From Deinococcus depolymerans (lineage in GTDB: Bacteria > Deinococcota > Deinococci > Deinococcales > Deinococcaceae), in NCBI RefSeq assembly GCF_039522025.1, contig NZ_BAAADB010000030.1, forward strand, positions 62,001 to 126,000: a DNA stretch of 64,000 nucleotides. The letters are read 5' to 3'. The notes beneath the pieces were generated by a model that ran no database searches, was not told the DNA's origin, and saw nothing but the letters and a program-made list of their open reading frames with translations. The number at the start of each line of letters is the position of its first letter. Position 1 is the stretch's first letter. Below, in pieces: positions 1 through 11,782 of the stretch. Both the position numbers and the translations under genes were made by a program.

Positions 1-1643
<1,643 letters not shown>

Positions 1644-1647
<4 letters not shown>

Positions 1648-2923
1648 CCCACCCCGCCACCCAGGGCGTCCCCGGCGAGGGCGAAGCCCTGCGAATCCTG
1701 CACCTGGAAGACAGCGAACTCGACCACGAGCTCGTCACCATGCACGTCGAGACCGACCTGCCCTGGCCGGTCGAGATCACCCGGGTCGAGGACGAACCGG
1801 GCTTCCTGGACGCCCTGAGCAGCTCGCCCCCGCACCTGATCCTCAGCGACTTCGCGCTTCCCAGCTACGACGGCCTGAGCGCCTACCGCGCCGCGCACCA
1901 GCGCCTGCCGAAGGTGCCGTTCATCATCGTGACCGGCGCGATGGGCGAGGAGACCGCCGTGGACACCCTGCGCGAGGGCGTCACCGACTACATCCTCAAG
2001 CAGCGCCTCGAGCGGCTGGCGCCCAGCATCCGCCGCGCCATCGCCGAGGTCGAGTCCCGCATCCGCCGTGAACGCGCCGAGCAGGAAATCCGGCAGCTGA
2101 ACCTCTCGCTGCAGGCCCGCCTGGAGGAAGTCGAGCGGCTACGCAACACCGCCGAACGCCAGAGCCAGCGCCTGGAAATCCAGGCCAAACAGCTCGAGGA
2201 AGCCCTGAACCTCCAGAAGACCTTCCTGGCCGAAACCAGCCACGAACTCCGCACCCCGCTGACCGCCCTGCACGGCTACCTGCGCCGCGCCGAACGCGAG
2301 GCCGGGGGCAGCCAGACCCTGCTCGACGCGCAGCGCGTCGCGGAGAACATGACCCGCCTCGTGAACGACCTGCTGCAACTCTCACGCGGCGAACTCGTGC
2401 AGAGCATCGAGATGCACTTCATGAACCTCGGGCAGCTGCTACGGCAGGTGGGTCGCGACTACGGCGTGAAAGCCCCGGACGGGGTCTTCGAGATCGTCGG
2501 CGACCCCGGCCGCCTGAACCAGGTGTTCATCAACCTCGTCACGAACGCCATCCGCGTGACCGGCAGTCCCGACAAGGTCGCCCTGGAGATCTCCCCACGC
2601 CCCGGCGAACTGGAAGTCCGGGTGGTCGACCACGGGCCCGGCGTGCCGGACGCCGTCAAGCCGCGCATCTTCGACAAGTTCTACCGCGGCAAGGAGGCCG
2701 GGTCCGCCGGCCTGGGCCTGACCATCGCGCAGCAGGTCGTGACCGCGCACGGCGGCACCATCGACGTGGTCGACACGCCCGGCGGCGGCGCCACCTTCCG
2801 CGTGCGCCTGCCGCTGCCCGAGGAGGACGACGAGACCGGCGGGGACCTCGAACCGTCTGTCGATCCGGACGACGCGGCAGATGCCCGGACAGGGAACACT
2901 CCGGACGCCCCGGGCGCGCTAGC

Positions 2924-2927
<4 letters not shown>
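1644..2927 (+). CDS. Hybrid REC-histidine kinase
   Basis: The protein has 427 residues. An N-terminal receiver domain (about residues 10-130) carries the acidic pair in HLEDSELD and the phosphoacceptor Asp69 in LILSDFALP. A coiled coil (about 140-190) follows, then HisKA with His200 (ETSHELRTPLT) and a HATPase_c domain (DHGPGVPD, GLGLTIA). The acidic tail (EEDDETGGDLEPSVD) looks disordered. REC before HK in one chain suggests it receives phosphate, perhaps from the upstream kinase, and gates its own kinase activity; that relay is inference. The GTG start at 1644 overlaps the previous stop (GTGA), and its own stop overlaps the next GTG, so this is a tight three-gene operon. Confidence 0.88.
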
Positions 2928-3328
<401 letters not shown>

Positions 3329-3331
<3 letters not shown>

Positions 3332-3383
3332 TACGGACTCCGATTGAATGGCTTTGTAAGCCATTCAATCGGAGTCCGTATCA
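3329..3383. repeat. Perfect 55-bp palindrome, solo form of the TGATACGG repeat family
   Basis: Two perfectly complementary 26-base arms (3329-3354 and 3358-3383) flank a 3-base loop. Each arm starts TGATACGGACTCCGATTGAA, so each end supplies a TGA stop, for the osmC-type gene on the plus strand and for the PBP2 gene on the minus strand. No other terminator lies between these convergent genes, so it may act as a bidirectional terminator. It matches the outer ends of the longer repeats listed below. Confidence 0.93.
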
Positions 3384-5429
3384 GGGTTGCTGGGCGTCGC
3401 TGCCGGCCGCCCTGGCCGCCGCAGCCGCCCGCTGCGCCCGGACCTTGTACACCCGGTGCATCTCCTCGAGTTCCCCGGTGCAGGGTTGCTGCGCGCTGAG
3501 CGGCAGGGCGCTGCCCTTCTCGTCCAGGGTCACGCACCAGCGGGCGGCGAACATCTTCTTCACGGCCTTCAGCGCCGGCCCGGAACCCTCGCCGCCGTTC
3601 TGGAAGAACGCCACGACCGCGAAGTTCGGACTGGACAGCGGCCCGTACCCCTCGTACCACGCGTGCGTGTACGCGTACCCGCCCCGGCGGCTCAGGCCGT
3701 TCTCGGCGGTGCCGGTCTTCCCGCCGGTCCGCACCGGGAACAGCAGCGGGCCGATCTCGTGGCGTGCCGTGCCGGTCGGGATGCTGGTCGTCCAGGTCAT
3801 GCCTTCCTTGACCAGATCGAAGGCGGCGGTGTTCCCGTTGTGGACCACGTCCACGGCTGGTTTGCGCGGGACTGGCGTGCCGTTCACGGCCTTCAGGACC
3901 GTCAGTGGGCGCTTCTGCCCGCCGCTGATGATGGTGGACATCACGGATACCACCTGCGCGGGCGTGACCAGCACGTCTCCCTGACCGATGCTCATGTTCA
4001 GGCCGAAGCCCGGGTACCACGGTGCCTGCGGATTGGTGTAGTCGTCGGCGTCGACGAGCAGGCCGGTCTTTTCACCGACCAGTTCCACGCCCGTCTCGCT
4101 GTTGTACCCCAGTTCCGTCAGGCGGGACTTGAGCTGCCGCGCGTACGCCACCGGACCGACCCGCGCCGCCGAATCGTAGTACCAGGGGTTGCAGGAGAAC
4201 GCGATGGCCTTGCGCCCGTCCACCGGCCCCAGGTTGTAGTGCGCCCAGTTGTTGAAGCGCGCCCGCCCGTAGAAGTACGACGGCACGCAACTGGTCGTGA
4301 AGTTGCCCCACTTCTCCACGTACATCAGGGTCGTGGCGATCTTGAACACGCTGCCCGGGTTGTATGCCTGCACCACGCGGTTGGTGGTGACGGCGTCCAG
4401 CTCGGCCAGTGGCCGGTTCGGGTCGAACGCCCAGTTCTTGGCCTTCGGGTCCGGGCTGGGCACCCGCGAGAACCAGTTCGGGTCGTACGCGGGACTGCTG
4501 GCCATGGCCAGCACCTCGTTCGTGCGCGGGTCAATGGCGATCACCGCGCCGCGCGTGTACGGCTCGGCGGGTTTGCCGTACTTCGCGCGGCCCCGGTTCA
4601 CGTCGGCCAGCCCCTCGCGCAGCGCCCGTTCGGCCGTCCGCTGCAGGGTGGAATCGATGGTCAGGGTCAGGTCCTGGCCCTTCTGTCCGGGCGTGATGAT
4701 CCGCTCGGTCTGCGGTTTGCCGCCCGCCGTGACCTCCCGGCGTTTCAGGCCGTTCCTGCCCTGCAGGGTCTTCTGCTGGCTGTACTCCAGGCCGCTGCGG
4801 CCCACCAGGTCGCCCAGGGTGTAGCCGTCCTCCTCGACCTGTTTCTGGCTGGCTTCCTGCACGTACCCCAGCAGGTGCGCGGCCATCTTGCCCTGCGGGT
4901 ACACCCGTTCGAGCCGTTCGCGCAGTTCCAGGCTGGGGACCAGCACGGTGTACTCGTAGATCGCGGAGAGCTTCTCCTGCGGAATGTTCCGCGCCAGGAC
5001 CGTCTCGGCCTCGCGCTGCCGGTCCGGTTCGCGCGGCTGCCCGTCGTCCAGCACGTCCGCCTTGATGCCCGCGAGGTACACGATCTTGTCCCAGGAGGGA
5101 ATCGCCTGCGCCGGATCGCTGGGATCGCGCCGGCCCGTGTACACCAGGTCCACTGCCAGGCGGTTGGTGGCGAGCAGCACGCCGTCACGCGTGCGGATCT
5201 CGCCGCGCAGCGCCGGGATGACCTCATCACGCTGGTAGTTGCTGGCCGAGCGCACCGCGTACTGGTCGTACTGCACGACCTGCAACTGGTACAGCCGGCC
5301 CCCCAGTGCCAGCAGTCCCACGCTGAAGGCCAGCGCCGACCACTTCACGCGGGTGGCGCCCTCGTGCGTGGCGCGGGCGCCCCGGCCGCGCGCCCCGGCC
5401 CGTCGACGCAGCCGGTCCCGGCGGTCCAT
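3381..5429 (-). CDS. mrdA: Penicillin-binding protein 2 (elongasome transpeptidase)
   Basis: The protein has 682 residues and cross-links peptidoglycan during cell elongation, with MreC/MreD and RodA as expected partners. An N-terminal membrane anchor (WSALAFSVGLLALGGRLYQL) is followed by the PBP dimerisation domain and the transpeptidase domain. The latter has the active-site Ser360 in SVFK, the SxN motif as SCN (FSCNPWYY) and KTG (GGKTGTAE). ATG 5429 is preferred because GGAG lies five bases upstream. A GTG at 5450 overlaps the mreD stop as GTGA and would add seven residues. The C-terminal tail is alanine rich. The TGA stop lies in the terminal bases of a repeat element. Confidence 0.93.
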   Translation of the reverse strand: MDRRDRLRRRAGARGRGARATHEGATRVKWSALAFSVGLLALGGRLYQLQVVQYDQYAVRSASNYQRDEVIPALRGEIRTRDGVLLATNRLAVDLVYTGRRDPSDPAQAIPSWDKIVYLAGIKADVLDDGQPREPDRQREAETVLARNIPQEKLSAIYEYTVLVPSLELRERLERVYPQGKMAAHLLGYVQEASQKQVEEDGYTLGDLVGRSGLEYSQQKTLQGRNGLKRREVTAGGKPQTERIITPGQKGQDLTLTIDSTLQRTAERALREGLADVNRGRAKYGKPAEPYTRGAVIAIDPRTNEVLAMASSPAYDPNWFSRVPSPDPKAKNWAFDPNRPLAELDAVTTNRVVQAYNPGSVFKIATTLMYVEKWGNFTTSCVPSYFYGRARFNNWAHYNLGPVDGRKAIAFSCNPWYYDSAARVGPVAYARQLKSRLTELGYNSETGVELVGEKTGLLVDADDYTNPQAPWYPGFGLNMSIGQGDVLVTPAQVVSVMSTIISGGQKRPLTVLKAVNGTPVPRKPAVDVVHNGNTAAFDLVKEGMTWTTSIPTGTARHEIGPLLFPVRTGGKTGTAENGLSRRGGYAYTHAWYEGYGPLSSPNFAVVAFFQNGGEGSGPALKAVKKMFAARWCVTLDEKGSALPLSAQQPCTGELEEMHRVYKVRAQRAAAAARAAGSDAQQP

Positions 5430-5446
5430 GGCCGCTCCGGCGCGGC

Positions 5447-5986
5447 TCACGCGAGGTGCTCCTCGGGTCCGCTGCGCGACCCGAAGGTCCACGACACCAG
5501 CCGGTCCCACAGCGGGTACAGCAGCAGCGTCCCCGCGAAGACCAGCGGGACCGTGGTGCGCAGCAGGTCGGCGGTGATCAGGTCCGCGCGCAGCCAGTAG
5601 TTCAGGATCAGGAACGTGAACCACTCGCCCAGCACGGCCATCAGGACCGTCAGCAGCGACTGGAACAGCCCGGAATCTGCCACGTAGCGGCGCACCAGCA
5701 GCGTGAACAGCGCCCCTCCCGCCACACCTGCCGCGTGCAGACCCAGCGTGCCGCTGCCCAGCAGGTCCTGGCCCAGGCCCACGCCGTACGCGGCCAGCAC
5801 CGCCCAGGGAGGCGGGAGGCGCCAGACCAGCGCGGCGCCGGTCAGCAGGAACAGGTCCGGTGCGGGAATCCCGGCAGCGTCCGACAGGCGCGACAGGATT
5901 CCCTGCGCGGCGGTCAGCAGGGCCGCGTACACGATCAGTTTCACCCAGCGCAGCGGGCCGCGCGGGGCAGGGTAGATGCTTCTCAT
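5447..5986 (-). CDS. mreD: Rod shape-determining protein MreD
   Basis: The protein has 179 residues, is hydrophobic with about five membrane segments, and sits directly between mreC and the PBP2 gene, the usual mreCD-pbp2 order. MreD is a poorly conserved membrane partner of MreC in the elongasome, so the call rests on context and topology more than on motifs. The start at ATG 5986 (MRSIYPAPRGP) has GGAGA four to five bases upstream; a longer in-frame extension to 6046 has no membrane-protein character and is rejected. Confidence 0.85.
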   Translation of the reverse strand: MRSIYPAPRGPLRWVKLIVYAALLTAAQGILSRLSDAAGIPAPDLFLLTGAALVWRLPPPWAVLAAYGVGLGQDLLGSGTLGLHAAGVAGGALFTLLVRRYVADSGLFQSLLTVLMAVLGEWFTFLILNYWLRADLITADLLRTTVPLVFAGTLLLYPLWDRLVSWTFGSRSGPEEHLA

Positions 5987-6080
5987 ACGGTCTCCGGAGC
6001 GGGACGGGACGCCCCCGCAGGTGGCGGCCCCCGGCGCCCGCCGCACTCATGGCCGCCGGCACGCGTGGACGGCGGCCGCG

Positions 6081-6863
6081 TCACAGGCCCTCCAGCAGCG
6101 TGACGTCCTCGATCACGCCGACGTCCACGCTGGGTTTCACGATCACGGTGCGGCTGATGTCGTTCGGGCCGAGCGGCATGACCTTCTCGACCGTTCCCAC
6201 CCGGATCCCGACCGGGAACACCCCGCCCAGACTGTTCGTGACCAGCACGTCCCCCACCCTGATCGGCACGCTGCGCGAGAACTCGGCGCGCAGCCGGTCC
6301 GGCGGCACACCCCGCGCCAGGCCCCGTCCGCCGCGGTTGCCCTGCAGCGTGACCCCGACGCTGCTTTCCGGATCGACCAGCGCCACGACCGTCGAGCGGT
6401 GCTCGGAGACCTCCGCGATCTGACCGACCAGGCCGCCCGGCACCGTGACCGGCATGCGCAGCCGCACGCCGTCCGCCGAGCCGCGGTTCAGGTCCAGTCG
6501 CGCCAGCAGCGGACTGGGGTCCACCGCGATGACCTGCGCGATCCCCAGGGCGTTCGGGGCCTGCGTGGTCGTGATGTTCATCACCTGCCTCAGGCGCGAC
6601 ACCTCGCGCTGCAGCAGTTCGTTCTGCTGGCGCAGCAGGTCGTTCTGCTTCCCGAGGGCTCCCACCTCGCGCGAGAGTTCCCGTTCGTGCACCAGGGTCA
6701 CGTAGGCCCGGCGGACGTTGTCGGCGGTCACGACCGACGCCCGCGTGATGGGCGCCGTCCACGCCCGCCACGCCGAAGGCGCCACCACCTGAAAGCGGGT
6801 GGTGACCATGCTCAGCCCCAGCAGGCCCAGCGTGACCAGCAGGAGTCTGCGGCCCTCGCTCAC
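6081..6863 (-). CDS. mreC: Rod shape-determining protein MreC
   Basis: The protein has 260 residues. It shows one N-terminal membrane anchor (about residues 6-24), a periplasmic coiled coil (about 60-95, rich in Q/L/E heptads) and the paired beta-barrel domain with the MreC signature GGLVGQIAEV and DVLVTNSLGGVFPVGI. MreC scaffolds PBP2 in the cell-elongation machinery. The start ATG overlaps the maf stop by four bases. A 94-base gap separates it from mreD. No mreB is visible in the window. Confidence 0.92.
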   Translation of the reverse strand: MSEGRRLLLVTLGLLGLSMVTTRFQVVAPSAWRAWTAPITRASVVTADNVRRAYVTLVHERELSREVGALGKQNDLLRQQNELLQREVSRLRQVMNITTTQAPNALGIAQVIAVDPSPLLARLDLNRGSADGVRLRMPVTVPGGLVGQIAEVSEHRSTVVALVDPESSVGVTLQGNRGGRGLARGVPPDRLRAEFSRSVPIRVGDVLVTNSLGGVFPVGIRVGTVEKVMPLGPNDISRTVIVKPSVDVGVIEDVTLLEGL

Positions 6864-7495
6864 GCCCCGGCGGCCCCCGCGGCGCTGCCCAGGCTGCCCC
6901 AGACCGGCACGCCGCAGCCGCGCAGCAGCCGGATCACGACCGACAGCGGAAAGCCCACCACGTTCGAGTACTCGCCGTCCAGCCGCTCGACCAGCGCCAT
7001 GCCCAGGCCCTGGACGCCGTACCCGCCGGCCTTGTCCAGGCCCTCGCCCGTCGCGGCGTAATGCGCGATCTCGGCGTCGTCCAGCGTGCGGAAGGTCACG
7101 CGGGTGCGGGCCACCTCGACCGATTCGGCCGCGCCGCGCAGGGCCGCCACGCCGGTGTACACGTCGTGCGTGCGGCCCGACAGCCGGCGCAGGAACGCCT
7201 CGTTCTCGGCGGCCGTGGCGGGCTTGGCCAGCAGGTCCGCGCCCACCGCGACCACCGTGTCGGCCGCCAGCACCACCGCGTCCGGGTGCGCGCGCGCCAC
7301 CGAGCGGCCCTTCAGGAGCGCGAGCTCCGCCGCCAGCGCGTGCGGGTCGCTCTGGCTGCTGTCCTCGTCCTCGCCGCTGACGATCACCTCGAAGGTCACG
7401 CCCAGGCCGCCCAGCAGCTCACGCCGCCGGGGACTGCCGGACGCCAGCACCACCCGCGGCGCGGTCACTGCCGCGCCGTGTGCACTGCCGGCCAC
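6860..7495 (-). CDS. maf: Maf-like nucleoside triphosphate pyrophosphatase
   Basis: The protein has 211 residues and the Maf/YhdE signature VVLASGSPRRRELL at the N-terminus plus the conserved AADTVV motif with the catalytic Asp. Maf proteins hydrolyse non-canonical or pyrimidine nucleoside triphosphates to monophosphates and are linked to septum arrest, which fits the adjoining mre genes. GTG 7495 was chosen because a GAGGGG Shine-Dalgarno-like stretch lies six bases upstream. GTG 7468 (TAPRVVLAS) is an alternative that removes a low-complexity leader. It starts one base after the deoC stop. Confidence 0.88.
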   Translation of the reverse strand: MAGSAHGAAVTAPRVVLASGSPRRRELLGGLGVTFEVIVSGEDEDSSQSDPHALAAELALLKGRSVARAHPDAVVLAADTVVAVGADLLAKPATAAENEAFLRRLSGRTHDVYTGVAALRGAAESVEVARTRVTFRTLDDAEIAHYAATGEGLDKAGGYGVQGLGMALVERLDGEYSNVVGFPLSVVIRLLRGCGVPVWGSLGSAAGAAGA

Positions 7496-8158
7496 CTAGT
7501 ACCCCTCGCCGCTCTGTTCGCCTGCCACGAGTGCCACGCCGCCCGACGTGCCCAGGCGCGTCGCGCCGGCCTCGATCATGTCCAGCGCGTCCTGGGCGCT
7601 GCGCACGCCGCCCGCCGCCTTGATCTGCGCGCGGCCCGCGATGACCTGCGCCATCAGGCGCACGTCGTCCAGGGTCGCGCCGCCCGTGCCGAAGCCCGTG
7701 CTGGTCTTCACGAAGTCCGCGCCGCCCAGCACGGCCGCCTCGGTCGCGCCGCGCTTCTGCTCCTCGTTCAGGTAGCAGGTCTCGATGATCACCTTCAGCA
7801 CCGAGTCCGGAATGGCGCGGCGCACCGCGCGCACGTCGGCCTGCACGGCGTCCCAGTCGTTCGCCAGGGCCGCGCCGATGTGGATCACCATGTCCACCTC
7901 GTCCGCGCCGGCCTCGACGCTCAGGCGGGCCTCCACGGCCTTCTGGTCCGGGCTGACCGCCCCCAGCGGGAAGCCGCACACGGTCGCGACCTTCACGCCG
8001 CTGCCTTCCAGCTCGGCCTTCGCCAGCGGGATGAACACCGGGTTGATGCACACGGCGTAGAACGAATGCTCACGGGCCTCGGCGCACAATTTCTGAATAT
8101 CGCCAGCGGTGGCGGTGGGTTTAAGCAGGGTATGGTCAATGTACGGCGCAAGCTTCAC
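7496..8158 (-). CDS. deoC: Deoxyribose-phosphate aldolase
   Basis: The protein has 220 residues and cleaves 2-deoxyribose 5-phosphate to acetaldehyde and glyceraldehyde 3-phosphate in deoxynucleoside salvage. The N-terminus (YIDHTLLKPTAT) and the Schiff-base Lys151 in DFVKTSTGFG are the family hallmarks; KAAGGVRS near the C-terminus binds phosphate. GTG 8158 is chosen because a TATGCT -10 element ends six bases upstream, implying a leaderless message. It heads the deoC-maf-mreCD-mrdA cluster, although separate promoters downstream cannot be excluded. Confidence 0.93.
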   Translation of the reverse strand: MKLAPYIDHTLLKPTATAGDIQKLCAEAREHSFYAVCINPVFIPLAKAELEGSGVKVATVCGFPLGAVSPDQKAVEARLSVEAGADEVDMVIHIGAALANDWDAVQADVRAVRRAIPDSVLKVIIETCYLNEEQKRGATEAAVLGGADFVKTSTGFGTGGATLDDVRLMAQVIAGRAQIKAAGGVRSAQDALDMIEAGATRLGTSGGVALVAGEQSGEGY

Positions 8159-8164
8159 GCCCCT

Positions 8165-8170
8165 AGCATA
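8165..8170 (-). promoter_or_regulatory. Leaderless -10 element for deoC
   Basis: TATGCT on the minus strand, six bases from GTG 8158. No convincing -35 is seen. Confidence 0.65.
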
Positions 8171-8266
8171 CGCAGTGAAGGCTAAGAAGATTGAACGCCG
8201 TGCGCCGCCCCCGCCTCCCGACAGCGCCGCGCTGCCGCCGGCCGCCCGCTCCGGCGCCGCACACGC

Positions 8267-8272
8267 TACCCT
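8267..8272 (+). promoter_or_regulatory. Leaderless -10 element for the peroxiredoxin gene
   Basis: TACCCT lies nine bases before ATG 8282. It argues against the in-frame GTG at 8273, which abuts the hexamer and would lie upstream of the transcript. Confidence 0.55.
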
Positions 8273-8281
8273 GTGAACGCC

Positions 8282-8776
8282 ATGACCGAACCCAACACCC
8301 CGCCGCAGGTCGGCCAGCCGTTCCCCACCTTCGCCCTGCCCGACGCCCAGGGCCACACCCACACCCTGAGCGACTACGCCGGGAAGTACGTCGTGCTGTA
8401 CGTGTACCCCAAGGACGACACGCCCGGCTGCACGAAGGAAGCCTGCGACTTCCGGGACAACGCCACCCTGAAGGCGCACGGGGCCGCCATTCTGGGCGTC
8501 AGCGCCGACGACGCCGGCAGCCACGCCCGCTTCGCGGAGAAGTACTCGCTGCCCTTCCCGCTCCTGAGTGACGACGGCGCCGCCTTCCTGCGCCAGGTCG
8601 GGTCGTACGGCACCAAGAACATGTACGGCAAGGTCACCGAGGGCATCAAACGCCAGACCTTCCTGATCGCCCCGGACGGCACCCTGGTGAAATCCTGGCT
8701 GGCCGTGAAGGTCGACGGGCACGCCGACCACGTGGCCGCCGCCATCGAGAAACACCGCGCGCAGGGGGCCGCATGA
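8282..8776 (+). CDS. bcp: Thioredoxin-dependent peroxiredoxin (BCP/PrxQ type)
   Basis: The protein has 164 residues and reduces hydrogen and organic peroxides. The peroxidatic Cys50 and resolving Cys55 are seen in DTPGCTKEACDFRD, the atypical 2-Cys PrxQ arrangement five residues apart. The AhpC/TSA fold is complete through FLIAPDGT. It overlaps rpiA by four bases (ATGA), so the two are one operon, perhaps linking peroxide defence to pentose-phosphate flux and NADPH supply; that link is inference. Confidence 0.94.
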   Translation: MTEPNTPPQVGQPFPTFALPDAQGHTHTLSDYAGKYVVLYVYPKDDTPGCTKEACDFRDNATLKAHGAAILGVSADDAGSHARFAEKYSLPFPLLSDDGAAFLRQVGSYGTKNMYGKVTEGIKRQTFLIAPDGTLVKSWLAVKVDGHADHVAAAIEKHRAQGAA

Positions 8777-9462
8777 CCACCGACCTGGAAGCCCTGAAAA
8801 AGGAGGCCGCCATCCGCGCCGTCGCCCTGGTCGGCAGCGGCATGCGCGTGGGCCTGGGCACCGGCAGCACCGCGAAGTACGCCATCGAGGAGATCGGCCG
8901 CCGCCTGGGCAGCGGTGAACTGAGCGGCGTGACCGGCGTCGCCACCAGCGAGGCCAGCGACGCCCTGGCCCGGCAGGTCGGCATTCCCGTCGAGCCGCTC
9001 GACCCGCGCCCGCTGGACATCGCCATCGACGGCGCCGACGAGATCGACCCGGCCCTGAACCTGATCAAGGGCCTGGGCGGGGCGCTGCTGCGCGAGAAAC
9101 TCACCGAGGTGCAGGCCCGGCAGCTCGTGATCATCGCGGACCACACCAAACTCGTGACCCGCATCGGCGAGAAGGCCCCGCTGCCCATCGAGATCGCCCG
9201 CTTCGGCTTCCTGAGCACCATCGAACGCCTGCGTGCCGTGCTGCCCGCCGGCCGCCTGCGCCAGAACGGCGCGCAACCCTACGTGACCGACAACGGCAAC
9301 CTGATCTTCGACGCGCAGATCCCCGAGGGGCACGACATCCACGCGCTGGAACGGCAGCTGAAAGGCACCCTGGGCGTGATCGACACCGGCCTGTTCCTGG
9401 GCATGGCACAGGTGGCGTTCGTCGCCGCGCCGGACGGCGTGCAGGAACTCCGCCCCCAGTAA
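8773..9462 (+). CDS. rpiA: Ribose-5-phosphate isomerase A
   Basis: The protein has 229 residues and interconverts ribose 5-phosphate and ribulose 5-phosphate in the pentose phosphate pathway. Family motifs are complete: GLGTGSTAKYAIEEIG (phosphate binding), AIDGADEID (catalytic Asp), and GLGGALLREK (catalytic Glu/Lys region). The ATG overlaps the peroxiredoxin stop. A strong hairpin terminator follows at 9481-9526. Confidence 0.95.
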   Translation: MTTDLEALKKEAAIRAVALVGSGMRVGLGTGSTAKYAIEEIGRRLGSGELSGVTGVATSEASDALARQVGIPVEPLDPRPLDIAIDGADEIDPALNLIKGLGGALLREKLTEVQARQLVIIADHTKLVTRIGEKAPLPIEIARFGFLSTIERLRAVLPAGRLRQNGAQPYVTDNGNLIFDAQIPEGHDIHALERQLKGTLGVIDTGLFLGMAQVAFVAAPDGVQELRPQ

Positions 9463-9480
9463 CGGCCTACAGGCAGGAGA

Positions 9481-9526
9481 CAGGAAGGGAGGCCCCGGCG
9501 ACCGAAGTCCGGGGCCTCCCTTCCTG
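9481..9526 (+). terminator. Hairpin terminator after rpiA
   Basis: A perfect 18-bp stem (9481-9498 with 9509-9526) has a 10-base loop. No T-tract follows, so termination efficiency is uncertain. Confidence 0.7.
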
Positions 9527-9579
9527 CGATGTGTCCCTGCCGCGAACAGGGGAGAGCCGCGCCCCCCCGACGCCCCGGA

Positions 9580-9718
9580 TCATACGGATTCCGTTTGTTT
9601 CGCCAACAATCCGGAACTTCACCGGATTGCCGGCTCCACGTCCGGAACCCGTTTCTCTCCTACTCGCATCCGCTCGGATTGAACGGCTTTGTAAGCCATT
9701 CAATCGGAGTCCGTATCA
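9580..9718. repeat. Full-length repeat-family element (about 139 bp)
   Basis: It starts CATACGGATTCCGTTTGTTT and ends CGGAGTCCGTATCA. An internal hairpin (AATCCGG / CCGGATT, 7-base loop) follows the conserved GTTTCG block. A second hairpin (GATTGAACGGCTT / AAGCCATTCAATC, loop TGT, one mismatch) lies near the right end. The right end supplies the TGA stop of the minus-strand DUF255 gene. The rpiA gene converges from the left. Confidence 0.93.
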
Positions 9719-11770
9719 GTCCAGGCGGGCCAGCTGCGCGTCGAACGCCGCCTCCTCGCGGGTGGGCAGGTCACAGGTGCGGTTCACGCACACGAAGCCC
9801 AGGCCCCCGCCGGGCCGGGCCTCCAGCACCGGCAGGTCACCGCCCGCTACCGTGAAGGCCAGCGCCGTGAACGGCAGCGCGTGACGGGCCGCGACCGCCT
9901 CCAGCGGCGCCCGCTCCGGCGGCGTGCCGATGATGGCGACCTCGGTGTGCGGCGCGTGCAGGAACGCGGCGGCCTGCCACAGCCCCCCGAAGCCGCCGGG
10001 GGCGGCCAGCATGTCGTCACGGAAGCTCTGCACGGCACGCCGCGCCGTGTCCTCGGCGCCGGGCAGCGCGAAGTAACGGTCCATCCACAGGGCCAGCAGC
10101 GCCCCGGCGGCGTTGTCGCTGATCACGGCGCTGTCGAAGCCCTGCGCCTGCCGGGTCAGCAGCGCCTCGGCCCGGCCGCCGGACGCCATGAACACGCCCG
10201 CCTCCGCGTTCCAGAAGTCCCGCTGCACGATCTGCCACAGCTCGCGCGCCCGGTGCAGGTCGGCGGGATCGCCGCCCGCCTGGAACAGCGCGACCAGTCC
10301 CAGCGCGTACAGCGCGTGGTCCTCCATCAGGCCCTCCACCCGCGCCTGGGCGCCACTCCAGGTGTGGCGCAGCGTGCCGTCCGGCAGTTGCAGGTGCGTG
10401 CGCACGAAGTCGGCGTTGCGGCGCGCGATGTGCAGGTACGCGGGCTCGCGCAGGATGCGGGCCGCGTCCGCGAAGGCCGCCAGCGCCAGCCCATTCCAGG
10501 AGGTCAGGACCTTGTCGTCCGTGCCGGGCTGCGTCCGCGCCTGCCGCGCCGCCAGCAGCCGCGCCTTCAGGCCGTCCAGGCGGGCCTGCACCTCCGCCTC
10601 CGGCTGGCCCAGTTCGGCCGCCAGGTCCGGCACGGGCGCAGCCACGAACGGCACGGAGCGCCGCCCGAACGAGCGCTGGTGCGGGTCCTCGAAGTTCCCG
10701 GGGTCCGTGATGCCCAGGTACCGCGCGATCAGCGCCGCGTCCTCGTGGTCCGGCCCGCCCACCAGCGCGGCCTGCACCTCGGCGGGCGTCCAGGTGAAGG
10801 TCAGGCCCTCCACGCCGCCGTCCGGGGTGGGCGTGTCGGCGTCCTGCGCGCTGTAGAACCCGCCGTCCGGTGACAGCATCTCGCGGCGCAGGTACGCCAG
10901 CGTGCCGCGCGCCGCCCGCGCGAACGTCCCGTCGCCGCTCACCTGATACGCGCGCAGCAGCGTGCGCGTCAGCTGCGCGTTGTCGTACAGCATCTTCTCG
11001 AAGTGCGGCACCCGCCACGCATCATCCACGCTGTAGCGGTGAAAGCCGCCGCCCAGCTGATCGTGCAGGCCGCCCGCCAGCATCCGCCGCAGCGTGTGCA
11101 GCGCCATCAGTCGCCCGTCCGGGCGGGTCAGCAGGAAATCCAGCGTGGTCGGCGCCGGGAATTTCGGCGCCCCGCCGAAGCCCCCCCGGTCCGCGTCGAA
11201 GGTGCGGCGCAGGTTCGCCACTCCCCGCTCCAGCAACTCCGGCCCGAACGATCCCACGGACGGGCGGGGCTGGGCGGCCTCGCGCACGTGCGCGGTCAGC
11301 GCCTGCGCGTTCCCCAGCAGCTTGTCGCGTTCCTCACGCCAGGCGCGTTCCACGCTGCCCATGACCCGCATGAAACTCGGCAGGCCGTGCCCGTCCTGCG
11401 GCGGGAAGTACGTCCCGGCGTAGAACGGTTCGCCCGACGCGGTCAGGAACACCGTCATGGGCCACCCACCCTGCCCGGTCAGCGCCTGCGTGGCCGCCAT
11501 GTACACCGCGTCCACGTCCGGGCGTTCCTCGCGGTCCACCTTCACGTTCACGAAGTGCCGGTTCATGAACGCCGCCGTCGCCTCGTCCTCGAAACTCTCG
11601 TGCGCCATCACGTGACACCAGTGGCAGGTCGAGTACCCCACCGACAGCAGCACCGGCACCCCGCGCCGCGCCGCCTCCGCGAACGCCTCCTCGCCCCACG
11701 GCCACCAGTCCACCGGGTTGCCGGCATGCTGAGCGAGGTACGGACTGCTTTCCCGGGCAAGTCGGTTCAT
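9716..11770 (-). CDS. DUF255 / YyaL-type thioredoxin-fold protein
   Basis: The protein has 684 residues. It starts with the family signature [19 protein letters not shown] and a thioredoxin-like domain with Cys49 and Cys52 in [17 protein letters not shown] long (alpha/alpha)6 barrel-like region related to glycoside hydrolase folds follows. Homologues occur from bacteria to human SPATA20, and the biochemical role is not firmly established; redox or protein-quality roles are inferred from the CxxC. The ATG is fixed by a TAGGGT element six bases upstream. The last codon TGA belongs to the adjoining repeat. Confidence 0.9.
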   Translation of the reverse strand: MNRLARESSPYLAQHAGNPVDWWPWGEEAFAEAARRGVPVLLSVGYSTCHWCHVMAHESFEDEATAAFMNRHFVNVKVDREERPDVDAVYMAATQALTGQGGWPMTVFLTASGEPFYAGTYFPPQDGHGLPSFMRVMGSVERAWREERDKLLGNAQALTAHVREAAQPRPSVGSFGPELLERGVANLRRTFDADRGGFGGAPKFPAPTTLDFLLTRPDGRLMALHTLRRMLAGGLHDQLGGGFHRYSVDDAWRVPHFEKMLYDNAQLTRTLLRAYQVSGDGTFARAARGTLAYLRREMLSPDGGFYSAQDADTPTPDGGVEGLTFTWTPAEVQAALVGGPDHEDAALIARYLGITDPGNFEDPHQRSFGRRSVPFVAAPVPDLAAELGQPEAEVQARLDGLKARLLAARQARTQPGTDDKVLTSWNGLALAAFADAARILREPAYLHIARRNADFVRTHLQLPDGTLRHTWSGAQARVEGLMEDHALYALGLVALFQAGGDPADLHRARELWQIVQRDFWNAEAGVFMASGGRAEALLTRQAQGFDSAVISDNAAGALLALWMDRYFALPGAEDTARRAVQSFRDDMLAAPGGFGGLWQAAAFLHAPHTEVAIIGTPPERAPLEAVAARHALPFTALAFTVAGGDLPVLEARPGGGLGFVCVNRTCDLPTREEAAFDAQLARLD

Positions 11771-11776
11771 GCCCCC

Positions 11777-11782
11777 ACCCTA
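11777..11782 (-). promoter_or_regulatory. Leaderless -10 element for the DUF255 gene
   Basis: TAGGGT on the minus strand, six bases before ATG 11770. Confidence 0.65.

Noticed and set aside
3381..6062. 893-codon frame fusing PBP2 with sequence upstream
   Set aside because: The N-terminal part is the out-of-frame reading of mreD; mreD motif-level hydrophobic pattern and ribosome site lie in another frame.
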